A stretch of DNA of 64,000 nucleotides from Alkalihalophilus marmarensis DSM 21297 (GTDB lineage: Bacteria; Bacillota; Bacilli; Bacillales; Bacillaceae_D), in assembly GCF_000474275.2 (NCBI RefSeq), contig NZ_ATAE01000008.1, positions 186,001 to 250,000 on the forward strand. Direction: 5' to 3'. Shown piece after piece: positions 33,423 through 41,065 of this stretch. Position 1 is the stretch's first letter. Every line of letters starts with the position of its first letter. Under the pieces are notes generated by a model. It was not told the DNA's origin, did no database searches, and saw only the letters and a list, made by a program, of their open reading frames with translations. Both the position numbers and the translations under genes were made by a program.

Positions 33423-33623
33423 TTATTTCTCTATATACTCCCACAAATCATCAACCTTGCAATTTAACCTTTTAGCCAATTCAAATGCTTGCTCTAAATT
33501 TGGTCTAGACTTACCAGTAGCCCAGTTATTAAACGTCATCTTTGTGACACCAAATTCATTATATATATCCACTTGTTTAATCTCTAATTCAGCCAATCTA
33601 ACTTTGATTTTTGGTTTTAACAT
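33423..33623 (-). CDS. XRE-family HTH regulator, 66 aa
   Basis: Minus-strand ATG at 33623 (MLKPKIKVRLAELEIKQVDI) preferred: AAAGGATG and AGAGG lie upstream, whereas the longer reading adds an unlikely basic lead. A complete short HTH: ELEIKQVDIYNEFGVTKMTF NNW as helix-turn-helix and RPNLEQAFELAKRLNCKVDDLWE as closing helices, typical of small Cro/C1-type phage repressors. Divergent from the + strand ribbon-helix-helix cluster, which it may control. Confidence 0.85.
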   Translation of the reverse strand: MLKPKIKVRLAELEIKQVDIYNEFGVTKMTFNNWATGKSRPNLEQAFELAKRLNCKVDDLWEYIEK

Positions 33624-33820
33624 CCTCTGCCATCCTTTTTTTTGAATCTTCACTAATATCATTTTAACCTTAACTAACTTTTGTATCAATAAAGATAATT
33701 AAAATATAAACAAGCTATAAAATAGTATTTATATTAAATTATTTTATACTTTTCAGTTATTATTTTGGGCATTGCTGAGTATTAATTACTATCACAGTAA
33801 GAAGGAGGTTATATGAGAGT

Positions 33821-33970
33821 ATGAATACAATGCAATTTCAAGAGATGATAAAGCAAATGCAGAAGGCTGGTCAAATTTATTTAACTGTGGAAGGTAAAAA
33901 GAAGATTAAAGAGATGGGGGCAGCAAAGTATGAGCAAGAAAACAAAAAGTGTTTCATTCAACCTGTCTGA
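33821..33970 (+). CDS. Small hypothetical protein, 49 aa
   Basis: ATG at 33821, about 12 bases after GAAGGAGG. A nearer ATG at 33813 gives only three codons. Charged helical peptide ending in KKCFIQPV; its last 41 bases overlap the RHH gene in another frame. Overlap and ribosome site make translation plausible; no family known. Confidence 0.4.
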   Translation: MNTMQFQEMIKQMQKAGQIYLTVEGKKKIKEMGAAKYEQENKKCFIQPV

Positions 33971-34136
33971 TCCATACGAACAGCTCTTGCTAGATCATAC
34001 AAGTCGATTTACAAACTTCTCAGCTTATATTAAGCGGTTAATACAACGTGATATGGAAGAGGGAACAGCGAAGTCTTCGGTAAAGAAACAAGTTGTACGT
34101 ACAGAAAATGGGGGATTTAAGTTAGATCTAAGTTAG
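33930..34136 (+). CDS. Ribbon-helix-helix protein, possible plasmid-type partition factor, 68 aa
   Basis: ATG behind GGGGGCAGC within the previous small ORF. KTKSVSFNLSDPYEQLLLDH then NFSAYIKRLIQRDMEEG has the beta strand, helix, NFS turn and second helix of a ribbon-helix-helix DNA-binding fold; the strand plus SxYIKRLIQRD block resembles ParR-like proteins of Gram-positive plasmids. The C-terminal tail is disordered. No ParM-like actin or ParA ATPase lies beside it, so partition remains a guess; transcriptional repression is as likely. Confidence 0.6.
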   Translation: MSKKTKSVSFNLSDPYEQLLLDHTSRFTNFSAYIKRLIQRDMEEGTAKSSVKKQVVRTENGGFKLDLS

Positions 34137-34255
34137 TCATACGAGGGTCATATTACTGATCCTCTACCTTCTCCCCCCTTGATTTATAAAGACCCAGTTG
34201 ACTGGTTACCCAAACTTATTGAATAAAATATTTAAAAAAGGAGAGGTGGGGAAGG

Positions 34256-34639
34256 ATGTACATCAATCCAATGTTAAACCAAAGTGAGAAGAGAATTAGA
34301 AGGAAACGTTCGGATGCCAAGTATGATATTAAGATTCCAGTAACTGCTGATGAAAAGGAATTTATCATTAGAGCATCCATTGGACGTGGTGAATCTGAAA
34401 CAAAATATTGTACGCAATTATTAAAAAGTGCATTGGGCAGAACCAAAGTGTTTGATGAATCAGAGTATCGAAATACAGGTCTTACAGTTCACATAAAGGT
34501 TAATAGAGAGATTCATGATGATATAGGTTACTATGCTGCAATATGGCAATGCAGAAGCATCAGAAAAGCTACACACCGGATATTTATGTCTTCATTAAAG
34601 CTAGAGAGAGGGGAGATTGTGTTTGAGGGCATTCAGTGA
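34256..34639 (+). CDS. Hypothetical protein with RHH/MobC-like features, 127 aa
   Basis: ATG behind GGAGAGGTGGGG. Basic start (SEKRIRRKRSDAKYDIKIPV), then TADEKEFIIRASIGRGES, which looks like the strand-helix beginning of an RHH protein, as in mobilisation accessory or regulator proteins. A second strand (TGLTVHIKVNREIHDDIGYY) suggests a repeat of the same unit. Overlaps the next gene by 17 bases. Function uncertain. Confidence 0.55.
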   Translation: MYINPMLNQSEKRIRRKRSDAKYDIKIPVTADEKEFIIRASIGRGESETKYCTQLLKSALGRTKVFDESEYRNTGLTVHIKVNREIHDDIGYYAAIWQCRSIRKATHRIFMSSLKLERGEIVFEGIQ

Positions 34640-35180
34640 AGTGAACTTGATAAAAAAGGAAATAGAGAATCAACGTTCAGTAATATGGAGAGTACTGACC
34701 TCTTCAACAGTTTCAGTGAAGTTGTTTCTGCAAAATGAGCTATTATTTAGAGCAAAGAACTTGTGTGAAGATGTGGCAGATTTAACTGAGGAGCACTATA
34801 AATTAGATGATCTTGTACAGTTCCTCTTGGAAGATATTGTTGATTATGTGAAGCGGAAACAAAACATTAAGTACATGCATTCATTATTTTTAAAGTTCGA
34901 TAAGTCTACCCACAATGTTAGATTAAAACATTATAAAAACTTATCTGATGAAATAAAGCCTTTATATCCAATGAATAGAGAAAAAGTTGTTGACTGGTCA
35001 AAAATTAGATTGCGAATTGAACGGAAGGATGTATTAAGGTTAGAGGTGCTGTTAGCAGATATGAGTAAAGTGTATGCTGATCATCATTTCACCGTAGAGA
35101 GAGTATTGGAGATATTACTCATTGATTTTGTATCTAAATATGAGAAAGGGGAAGCTACCAAGATATTGAGAAAAAAATAG
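34623..35180 (+). CDS. Hypothetical protein linked to the RHH cluster, 185 aa
   Basis: TTG at 34623 chosen because GAGAGGGGAG lies eight bases upstream; TTG at 34617 is too close. Long charged helices; a tandem similarity between VKLFLQNELLFRAKNLCEDV and a later LEVLLADMSKVYADHH segment suggests two related helical units. Its last bases enter a shared terminator. No family recognised; the context (two likely DNA-binding genes upstream) suggests a maintenance or regulatory complex. Confidence 0.55.
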   Translation: MRAFSEVNLIKKEIENQRSVIWRVLTSSTVSVKLFLQNELLFRAKNLCEDVADLTEEHYKLDDLVQFLLEDIVDYVKRKQNIKYMHSLFLKFDKSTHNVRLKHYKNLSDEIKPLYPMNREKVVDWSKIRLRIERKDVLRLEVLLADMSKVYADHHFTVERVLEILLIDFVSKYEKGEATKILRKK

Positions 35181-35224
35181 GAAGAAGACCACCGAGCATA
35201 TTTATGCTTTGTGGTCTTCTTTAA
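35181..35224. terminator. Bidirectional terminator
   Basis: AAGAAGACCAC pairs with GTGGTCTTCTT around a loop that itself pairs AGCA/TGCT (35182-35222). It lies between convergent genes and overlaps the end of the XRE gene. Confidence 0.8.
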
Positions 35225-35417
35225 CATATTCAATAACCTCATTAATATCATTGCAATCAAGGTAAGCACAGATATTATTTATAATCTTCATCGAAACATA
35301 CTGGTCTTTACTTATTTTTGCAATAGTAGCAGATGAAGTACCAATTCCTTTTTGAAGCTCTGTTTTCGATATTTGCTTTTTATGTAATGTTGCCATTAAA
35401 GGTGCGTATGTAATCAT
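35202..35417 (-). CDS. XRE-family repressor, 71 aa
   Basis: Minus-strand ATG at 35417 behind TTAAAGGAGGTCAAT. TLHKKQISKTELQKGIGTSS then ATIAKISKDQYVSMKIINNI is a compact five-helix HTH like phage Cro-type or YozG-like regulators. It faces a + strand promoter across a 240-base region with two copies of its probable operator (35471-35492, 35525-35546), one over each promoter, so it should repress itself and the gene at 35657. Confidence 0.85.
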   Translation of the reverse strand: MITYAPLMATLHKKQISKTELQKGIGTSSATIAKISKDQYVSMKIINNICAYLDCNDINEVIEYVKEDHKA

Positions 35418-35461
35418 TTATTGACCTCCTTTAATTTATTATATAAAGATTTTCTTTAAAT

Positions 35462-35546
35462 ATTATAACTTATCTTTAGAAAGTTGAAAATAACGATTGA
35501 CCTAACCTTTGAAAAGAGTTATTATATCTTTAGAAAGTTAAAGATA
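35462..35546. promoter_or_regulatory. Divergent promoters with two operators of the XRE repressor
   Basis: Plus-strand promoter TTGACC (35497-35502), 17 bases, TATTAT (35520-35525). Minus-strand promoter TTTTCA (35490-35485), 17 bases, TATAAT (35467-35462). Operator 2, TATCTTTA-GAAAGT-TAAAGATA (35525-35546), is a perfect inverted repeat over the + start. Operator 1 (35471-35492) has the same left arm and spacer and a right arm with two changes; it lies over the minus promoter's spacer. Confidence 0.75.
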
Positions 35547-35656
35547 TTAGTGCTCAGAAATACTTTAAAATACTTAAAAATGTTACAATTATTAAGTTAT
35601 TTTGTAAAAATGTATTTAAATGTAATTTTTTTAAATGATAATATGGGGGAATAAAA

Positions 35657-35869
35657 ATGTATAACGCTCACATAACACTCACAATAGAAGCTCAATTAAA
35701 AGGGATCTGCAAAGAAACTGCCGAGAAAGCCATTCAAGAAGCTTTACGATTGGTGTCAATGGAGTCTGCTGATGTTGGAAATGTGGAGATGAACCACATA
35801 TATGGCGAAAAGGTTAAGCTGGAGATTATGGGTCATCAGGCTGAAGTTATAGAAGTGGTGGAGGGGTAG
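35657..35869 (+). CDS. Hypothetical protein under repressor control, 70 aa
   Basis: ATG behind TGGGGGAATAAAA. Small alpha/beta protein: strand NAHITLTIEAQL, helix ETAEKAIQEALRLV, two strands ending AEVIEVVEG. No family recognised. It is the only gene served by the repressed + strand promoter at 35497 before the element's right edge, which suggests an excision, induction or anti-repression role; inference from position only. Confidence 0.6.
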   Translation: MYNAHITLTIEAQLKGICKETAEKAIQEALRLVSMESADVGNVEMNHIYGEKVKLEIMGHQAEVIEVVEG

Positions 35870-36052
35870 TAATTAAGTAATAAAAATCTTATTATATTCA
35901 TTAATATTTCTCTTTATGAATAAAAACCACTTGATTTCTGTGGATATCTGCTCTATATTTAGTATCATTAAGACCTTAAAATAGTCTTAGAAATACTAAA
36001 TATTAAGTTACTCATAAACTGAATAAGAATATGGTTAATACATAACAAACCC
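35870..36052. other. AT-rich right-end sequence of the element
   Basis: No gene. Composition is phage-like (AT-rich) up to about 36,050 and becomes chromosome-like from about 36,100. The attachment site should lie in or just after this stretch; without the left end the repeat cannot be identified. Confidence 0.4.
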
Positions 36053-36166
36053 TTGATATATAAAGGCTTGGCAAATAAAAAACGGAAGCTTTATAACGGG
36101 AATATTAAAACGGATTATTATCAATTTTTTGGGCCTCGTCCACCTCGTAAGGAAGAAATAAACTAA
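36053..36166 (+). pseudogene. Possible 3' remnant of a chromosomal gene at the element junction
   Basis: An open frame from 36023 ends at TAA 36164-36166 with the strongly protein-like ending DYYQFFGPRPPRKEEIN, and a good terminator follows 11 bases later. There is no ribosome site or ATG at its start (best is TTG at 36053). This looks like the last codons of a gene whose front part is elsewhere, as when an element integrates inside the 3' end of a gene. Family not recognised. Confidence 0.4.
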
Positions 36167-36176
36167 TCAACGCAGT

Positions 36177-36206
36177 AAAGCTGTTCATAATGAGCAGCTT
36201 TTTTTA
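36177..36206 (+). terminator. Intrinsic terminator
   Basis: AAAGCTGTTCA (36177-36187) / TGAGCAGCTTT (36191-36201, one wobble), loop TAA, T-run. Likely ends the gene truncated at the junction. Confidence 0.8.
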
Positions 36207-36312
36207 TATATTTCACTATAATATTATTATGTAAACAAGTAATTGCTTAATGAATATTTAATCCCAAAAAGGTGCATAGTATGTAAGGAGAACATCGAAA
36301 CGAGGGATGATA

Positions 36313-36561
36313 ATGAGTGAGCCGTATAATGAGTTAAAGCAAGTAGAAATGGCGATTAAGTCTGCGCAGCGCATGGTCGGTCAAGCGACAATGAGTATGG
36401 ACCCTGATCAGCTTCAAGCAGCAACAGATGCTGTAAATCAAGCGAGGGAACAATACAAAAAAGCGGCTTCCCATCAAACAGGCGTAGACGCTGCTTTCTT
36501 TGAATTTTCAGAAGAGCTGCTTGAGAAGGCAGATACACAATTAAATGAAGCAAAAAAATAA
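36313..36561 (+). CDS. DUF2564 family protein
   Basis: ATG at 36313 preferred over 36307 because GAGGG lies eight bases upstream. 82 residues: VEMAIKSAQRMVGQATMSMD, then LQAATDAVNQAREQYKKA, a short two-helix protein characteristic of a Bacillaceae-specific family of unknown role. First clear chromosomal gene after the element. Shares a terminator with the convergent yneR-like gene. Confidence 0.75.
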   Translation: MSEPYNELKQVEMAIKSAQRMVGQATMSMDPDQLQAATDAVNQAREQYKKAASHQTGVDAAFFEFSEELLEKADTQLNEAKK

Positions 36562-36592
36562 CCGAGCTCCATTGAGCCGGTTATTTTTTTAT
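36559..36592. terminator. Bidirectional terminator
   Basis: TAACCG-A-GCTC / GAGC-CGGTTA around CATT with a T-run on the + strand; lies between convergent genes. Confidence 0.75.
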
Positions 36593-36907
36593 TTGTTCGT
36601 CTTCTAAATCTGGATGATCGGTCTGCTCAAATTTAGGACTGTAAAAATCGAGATATCCCAAATCTTCATTGTAATCGATTGTCATCCCGTCCAAATACCA
36701 AAAATCGTCTTCATTCACAAAAAAAGTAACTCCGTTTTTGTTTAACGTATAAGATGTTTTTTGTGGTGAATCTTTAATGACTCCAACTGAGAAGCCGCCT
36801 GAGCCAACTCCGCCGACTCGAACAAACAAACGAAGAGTATCTCCTTTTTGTAAAGGGATCTCATTTATATAAAAAGTGCTTGCGCTTTCTGTTAATTTCA
36901 AATTCAT
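36581..36907 (-). CDS. yneR: HesB/IscA-like protein (YneR type)
   Basis: Minus-strand ATG at 36907 behind AAGGGGGTAC. 108 residues with LKLTESASTFYINEIPLQKG, RLFVRVGGVGSGGFSVGV and DFWYLDGMTIDYNEDLGYLD. The fold is HesB/IscA-like, but the cysteines of true iron-sulfur carriers are missing, as in B. subtilis YneR. In B. subtilis yneR is close to the topoisomerase IV genes; here about 22 kb of other genes separate them. Confidence 0.85.
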   Translation of the reverse strand: MNLKLTESASTFYINEIPLQKGDTLRLFVRVGGVGSGGFSVGVIKDSPQKTSYTLNKNGVTFFVNEDDFWYLDGMTIDYNEDLGYLDFYSPKFEQTDHPDLEDEQIKK

Positions 36908-37089
36908 TTAATGTACCCCCTTCAATCCTTTCCACAATATCATAAAATTCGACAAGTTCCTAGAAAAAACGTTGCTAAGAAGCAGGAAATTTGATTCGGA
37001 TGACGAATTGAATGAAAGGAACAAATGTTGAAATTTAAACTTGCATAATTAAATGTAAAATACTTACATAATTGAAAGGTGGATAAAAG

Positions 37090-38607
37090 ATGAGTGAACG
37101 TATCAAAAAAGTAGAACAAGATTTTCTAGCATACACTAAGAAGATGGAGGATTACGGACAGGCTTTATCTCTCCTAGCTTGGGATGCAAGAACAGGTGCT
37201 CCGAAAAAAGGAATCCAGCAGCGTTCAGAAGTGATTGGAACGCTCTCATCAGAATTGTTTCAATTATCAACATCAGAGGAGATGGGAAGCTTCTTAGGTG
37301 AATTGCGAGAAGAGGGTGCAAAAGAGCATCTATCAGAAATTACTCGTAAAAGTGTAGAGCAGTGTCATAAAGAATTTGAGCGGAACTTAAAAATTCCAAA
37401 AGATGAGTATAAGGAATATGTGATGCTTCAATCGCAGTCAGAATCAATCTGGGAGGAAGCTAAGGATAAAGCTGATTTTGAGATGTTCAAACCGAACTTA
37501 GAGAAGCTTGTAGAGTTTAAGAAACGTTTTGTCGGCTACTTAGGACATAACGGCAACCCATACAATACATTGTTAGATGATTATGAGCCAGGTGTATTTG
37601 TTGATACGATCGATAAAGTGTTTGGCGAGCTTCGCGATCAGCTGATTCCTCTAGTCAAAGGTGTCACTGAATCAAGCCATCAGCCAAAGACAGACTTTTT
37701 ATTTGAAAACTTTCCTCGTGAAGCTCAACAAGCGTTAAGTAAAGATATTTTAAAGGAAATCGGATATGACTTTGGTGCAGGGCGTTTAGATGAAACGGTA
37801 CACCCGTTTGCTATAGGCATTAATCCGAATGATGTACGTGTGACAACAAAATACAATGAAGCTGATTTCCGTGTTGCGTTGTTTGGCACGATTCACGAGG
37901 GCGGTCATGCGCTGTATGAACAAAATATTTCTCAAGACTTGATCGGTACACCTCTTTGTAACGGCACGTCAATGGGAATTCATGAATCACAGTCATTGTT
38001 CTGGGAAAAGTTTGTTGGGAAGAACTTCGGCTTCTGGGAGCGTAATTATGACTTGCTGAAAAAGCATTCATCTGGCCAGTTTGATGATGTGTCGCTTGAA
38101 GATTTCTACTTTGCTGTTAATCAGTCGAAACGTTCATTAATCCGCATCGAAAGTGACGAGCTGACTTATTGCCTGCACATTATTCTTCGTTATGAGCTTG
38201 AGAAAGCATTAATGCAGGGGGATATTGAAGTGCGTGATCTACCGGGTCTGTGGAATGAGAAGATGGAAGAGTATTTAGGGATCAGACCGAGTCATGATGG
38301 CGAAGGAGTACTTCAGGATGTACATTGGTCGTTTGGTGCATTCGGCTACTTCCCGTCTTATGCATTAGGATATATTTATTCAGCGCAATTAAAAGAAGCG
38401 TTGGAAAACGATCTTCCTCAATTTGATGAGCTGATCCGTACAGGAGAGTATGCACCAATTCAGAGCTGGATGACGGATAATGTTCATCAGTTTGGAAAAA
38501 TGAAGAAGCCAGCTGATATTATTAAAGATACAACAGGCGGCGGCATTGACTCCAAACCGCTTGTTCGCTACTTAGAAGAAAAATATCGCCGTCTATACAA
38601 ACTCTAA
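37090..38607 (+). CDS. ypwA: M32 family carboxypeptidase (YpwA type)
   Basis: ATG behind GAAAGGTGGAT. 505 residues, the usual length. Zinc site HEGGH in GTIHEGGHALYEQN (about residues 269-273) with the downstream HESQS glutamate; family blocks DYGQALSLLAWDARTGAP, HPFAIGINPNDVRVTT, GIRPSHDGEGVLQDVHWSFG, FGYFPSYALGYIYSAQL. A cytoplasmic metallocarboxypeptidase cutting C-terminal residues from peptides. Monocistronic with its own terminator. Confidence 0.95.
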   Translation: MSERIKKVEQDFLAYTKKMEDYGQALSLLAWDARTGAPKKGIQQRSEVIGTLSSELFQLSTSEEMGSFLGELREEGAKEHLSEITRKSVEQCHKEFERNLKIPKDEYKEYVMLQSQSESIWEEAKDKADFEMFKPNLEKLVEFKKRFVGYLGHNGNPYNTLLDDYEPGVFVDTIDKVFGELRDQLIPLVKGVTESSHQPKTDFLFENFPREAQQALSKDILKEIGYDFGAGRLDETVHPFAIGINPNDVRVTTKYNEADFRVALFGTIHEGGHALYEQNISQDLIGTPLCNGTSMGIHESQSLFWEKFVGKNFGFWERNYDLLKKHSSGQFDDVSLEDFYFAVNQSKRSLIRIESDELTYCLHIILRYELEKALMQGDIEVRDLPGLWNEKMEEYLGIRPSHDGEGVLQDVHWSFGAFGYFPSYALGYIYSAQLKEALENDLPQFDELIRTGEYAPIQSWMTDNVHQFGKMKKPADIIKDTTGGGIDSKPLVRYLEEKYRRLYKL

Positions 38608-38610
38608 GCA

Positions 38611-38641
38611 AAAGAGCTGCATATATTGCAGCTCTTTTTAA
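38611..38641 (+). terminator. Intrinsic terminator
   Basis: AAAGAGCTGCA (38611-38621) / TGCAGCTCTTT (38627-38637), loop TATAT, T-run. Confidence 0.9.
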
Positions 38642-38774
38642 TTTGCTTAAATTATTATAATTTCACATACCTTATTAAATTCTGAATTATAGGACAGGTA
38701 ACTAAACAAAGAACAACCAAATTGAATAGAATATAGCAAGTTATCCTATACTTGTGCTAGAGGTGATCATGTAG

Positions 38775-39068
38775 ATGGATATTGTGATTTTCGAACCGAG
38801 AAAAGAGCCATTTAAAACAAAAATAAACAATAAACAAGAAATCGAACAAATTCTTGGCGGTCCATACAGTGAGTTTATATACAAATCAAATGGAGAAGAG
38901 TATGCGGCTTTTTGTCATAAAGAAGGCTGGAGAAAGCATCGAGATGAAGTGGCAGCCGTATATGGAACGGTTATTCTTGCAGCAGGAAGCAGCCGACTGG
39001 AAGATGAGGATAAACATTTTTTATTTAACAACGGGATGGAAATTGAGAAGTGGGAAATCGCTCATTAA
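38775..39068 (+). CDS. DUF3846-like small protein, 97 aa
   Basis: ATG behind AGAGGTGATCA. Small alpha/beta protein: DIVIFEPRKEPFKTKI, then QEIEQILGGPYSEFIY and VYGTVILAAGSS, close to the DUF3846 pattern in which a strand, a helix on LGGxxE and a further strand with GxxxxxG follow. Alternative: unrelated orphan. Single gene, ends before a terminator. Confidence 0.6.
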   Translation: MDIVIFEPRKEPFKTKINNKQEIEQILGGPYSEFIYKSNGEEYAAFCHKEGWRKHRDEVAAVYGTVILAAGSSRLEDEDKHFLFNNGMEIEKWEIAH

Positions 39069-39144
39069 AAATTAGAGAGGTTTCTATATTTATATAGGTT
39101 GTTTTACTCAAAAAGGGTGAGGGCAGCCTGAGGTAGATACAGAA

Positions 39145-39175
39145 CAAGGAGCTGACTAATCAGCTCCTTGTTTTT
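39145..39175. terminator. Bidirectional terminator
   Basis: CAAGGAGCTGA (39145-39155) / TCAGCTCCTTG (39160-39170), loop CTAA, T5 after it. Overlaps the end of the minus-strand gene. Confidence 0.85.
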
Positions 39176-39836
39176 GGTGAGATGGTTGTTTAACTAATAG
39201 AAAAGGTACATATAGCAGTCCATACATAAAGAGAGCAATGAACTCAAGCTGAAAAATATACCATGGGTAAGGACCGAGGAAATCAAGAATGCTTGGTCCT
39301 ACTGGTTTGTGAGCTAAGAACATATAATTTGCACCTGTTAGAACGTTAATGAAAAAAACGAGAAGTGCAATTACATTTAAGGCAGCAAATGATTTTAAAG
39401 CTGATTTCCAAGTGATTGGGTATTTTTCAACCCAGGCCATATAGAGAATGGCTAGAATAATCGCGGCATGAGCGATGAAAAAATGAAAAAAACGATAATG
39501 AGGAAACGTATAAAATAAATCTGGTGTAATAATGGCCTGCAGCGCACCAGCTAACCCAAAGAAATAGACGATTTCAAATATAAATGACTGACGCGTAATC
39601 AGCATATAAATACAAATAAATAAACTGATCGTACAAAGTTGTGCAGGCAGATGAAATCTCACATCCCAAATTCCGGATAGGACTGTCCAGGCGAGAAAGC
39701 TCACTTCTGATAAAATCAGCAAGCATATCAGTGCATATCTGCCGAATGATTGCATGTATGGTTTATGGCGGTGTAGATAGAGCAGAACCGATAGAATAAG
39801 TAAGATACCTATAGAAAGTAAATGGGCTGTAGACAA
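39156..39836 (-). CDS. TIGR02206 (YwaF-like) integral membrane protein
   Basis: Seven hydrophobic helices in 226 residues; HRFFHFFIAHAAIILAILYM and GPYPWYIFQLEFIALFMYGL are typical of the TIGR02206/YwaF family. The first usable start in the open frame is TTG at 39836 without a ribosome site. The frame stays open upstream to 39890, and a good GAGGTGA lies at 39892-39898, but only ATA or ATT codons are in phase with it; either a rare start or a sequence error must be considered. Function of the family is unknown. Confidence 0.8.
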   Translation of the reverse strand: MSTAHLLSIGILLILSVLLYLHRHKPYMQSFGRYALICLLILSEVSFLAWTVLSGIWDVRFHLPAQLCTISLFICIYMLITRQSFIFEIVYFFGLAGALQAIITPDLFYTFPHYRFFHFFIAHAAIILAILYMAWVEKYPITWKSALKSFAALNVIALLVFFINVLTGANYMFLAHKPVGPSILDFLGPYPWYIFQLEFIALFMYGLLYVPFLLVKQPSHQKQGAD

Positions 39837-39945
39837 AAAGAGAGGCGCCTCTGCATACTGCCCTGGAGCAAAAATCGTATCTATAAAACATCACCTCAAG
39901 TAATAAGTTGTTCGCTTTAGTTTACCATAAAAAAACAATTTTCAT

Positions 39946-41043
39946 TTATGAAATGGAGAGTCTTGTGATCGCTTCTTTTCTAGCATCGTCTTGAACATGG
40001 GCATAAACTTGTGTAGTGGCAACCGATTCGTGACCGAGAAGACTTTGAACGGTTAAGACATCCACTCCTTTTGATACAAGTGCTGTAGCAAAGCTGTGGC
40101 GTAGTTTATGAGCAGTGATCGGTTTATGTTGCAGAGACGGTGCATATTGTTTTGCTCGGTGTAATTGACGCTGAATCATCTTTTGCAATGCGCTGACTGT
40201 TACCTGCTTCGTATATTCTTGGCTTTGAAAATCGTACCCAATAAACAGATGGTCTTCACTTTGCTTAGGTCGCGATTTAATTGGCAGGGAGTCAAGATAG
40301 TAAGTTAATACGTCAATTGTTTCATAGGAGAGCGGAATGCTGCGCTCTTTATTTCCTTTCCCTTGTACTTTTAGAATGTTCTCTCCTTTATCAAAATCCT
40401 TCATCTTTACATTGGCTAACTCCGAAATTCGTAAGCCTGAACTTATTAATAAATAAATAACGGCATAATCACGCGCTAATAGTTTTTCTGCATACTTTTT
40501 TTGTCTGAATGATAGACTGCTAGTGTCTTTAACTGCTTTTAACAATAGCTGAGCTTCGTTGATTGTCAAGAAAACAGGATCTCGCTTCCCGACCTTTGGA
40601 CGCTCGACACCAAGAACTGGGTTCGTTGTAGTCTCTCCTTTTTTTACAAGGTAATCAAATAGCGATTGCAAGGCAGAAATTTTTCGGTTAATCGTTCTCG
40701 GCTCATTTTCAACCTCAAGAGAGAGAGAGGTAATGTAGTGTTCAATCGCTGCTTTTTCAATTTGTAAAAAATCTTCTAATGTGACAGCTGCTGGTTGGAA
40801 AGAAGGATCTTCTGAGACTCTTTTTACGTAATGGAAAAAATAATGATAGTCATAAATATATCTTTGAATCGTCTGCTTAGAATAACCGAGTGATACACGG
40901 CTTATGAGATATTGCTGGATAAATAGAGGAAGCTGTTCTATTTTTCTATATTGCTGTTTAATTGCCTCTGGCAGGAAATCTGTCTTTATATCAGTCTTCT
41001 TATGTAACTCATTTAATTTTGCAAAGAATGACACAGTATTCAC
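39946..41043 (-). CDS. xerS: XerS-like tyrosine recombinase, 365 aa
   Basis: Minus-strand ATG at 41043 with TGAGGTGAAT upstream. N-terminal core-binding domain (FIQQYLISRVSLGYSKQTIQ, DYHYFFHYVK) and C-terminal catalytic domain with Arg in SSGLRISELANV, Lys in GKGNKERSIPL, HKLRHSFAT, LGHESVATTQVYAHV giving R-K-H-R-H-Y. Length and the long N-terminus fit XerS rather than XerC/XerD. No prophage genes adjoin it; it sits between ywaF-like and bioW. An imperfect palindrome at 41066-41105 just upstream could be its target, as difSL lies next to xerS in streptococci. It is not the integrase of the phage element, 4 kb away beyond host genes. Confidence 0.8.
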   Translation of the reverse strand: MNTVSFFAKLNELHKKTDIKTDFLPEAIKQQYRKIEQLPLFIQQYLISRVSLGYSKQTIQRYIYDYHYFFHYVKRVSEDPSFQPAAVTLEDFLQIEKAAIEHYITSLSLEVENEPRTINRKISALQSLFDYLVKKGETTTNPVLGVERPKVGKRDPVFLTINEAQLLLKAVKDTSSLSFRQKKYAEKLLARDYAVIYLLISSGLRISELANVKMKDFDKGENILKVQGKGNKERSIPLSYETIDVLTYYLDSLPIKSRPKQSEDHLFIGYDFQSQEYTKQVTVSALQKMIQRQLHRAKQYAPSLQHKPITAHKLRHSFATALVSKGVDVLTVQSLLGHESVATTQVYAHVQDDARKEAITRLSIS

Positions 41044-41065
41044 CTCATTAGTAGTTTAACGTAAA

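Noticed and set aside
39946-41043. Tyrosine recombinase as integrase of the prophage
   Set aside because: Several ordinary chromosomal genes (DUF2564, YneR, YpwA, YwaF-like) lie between it and the element edge, and the protein looks XerS-like.
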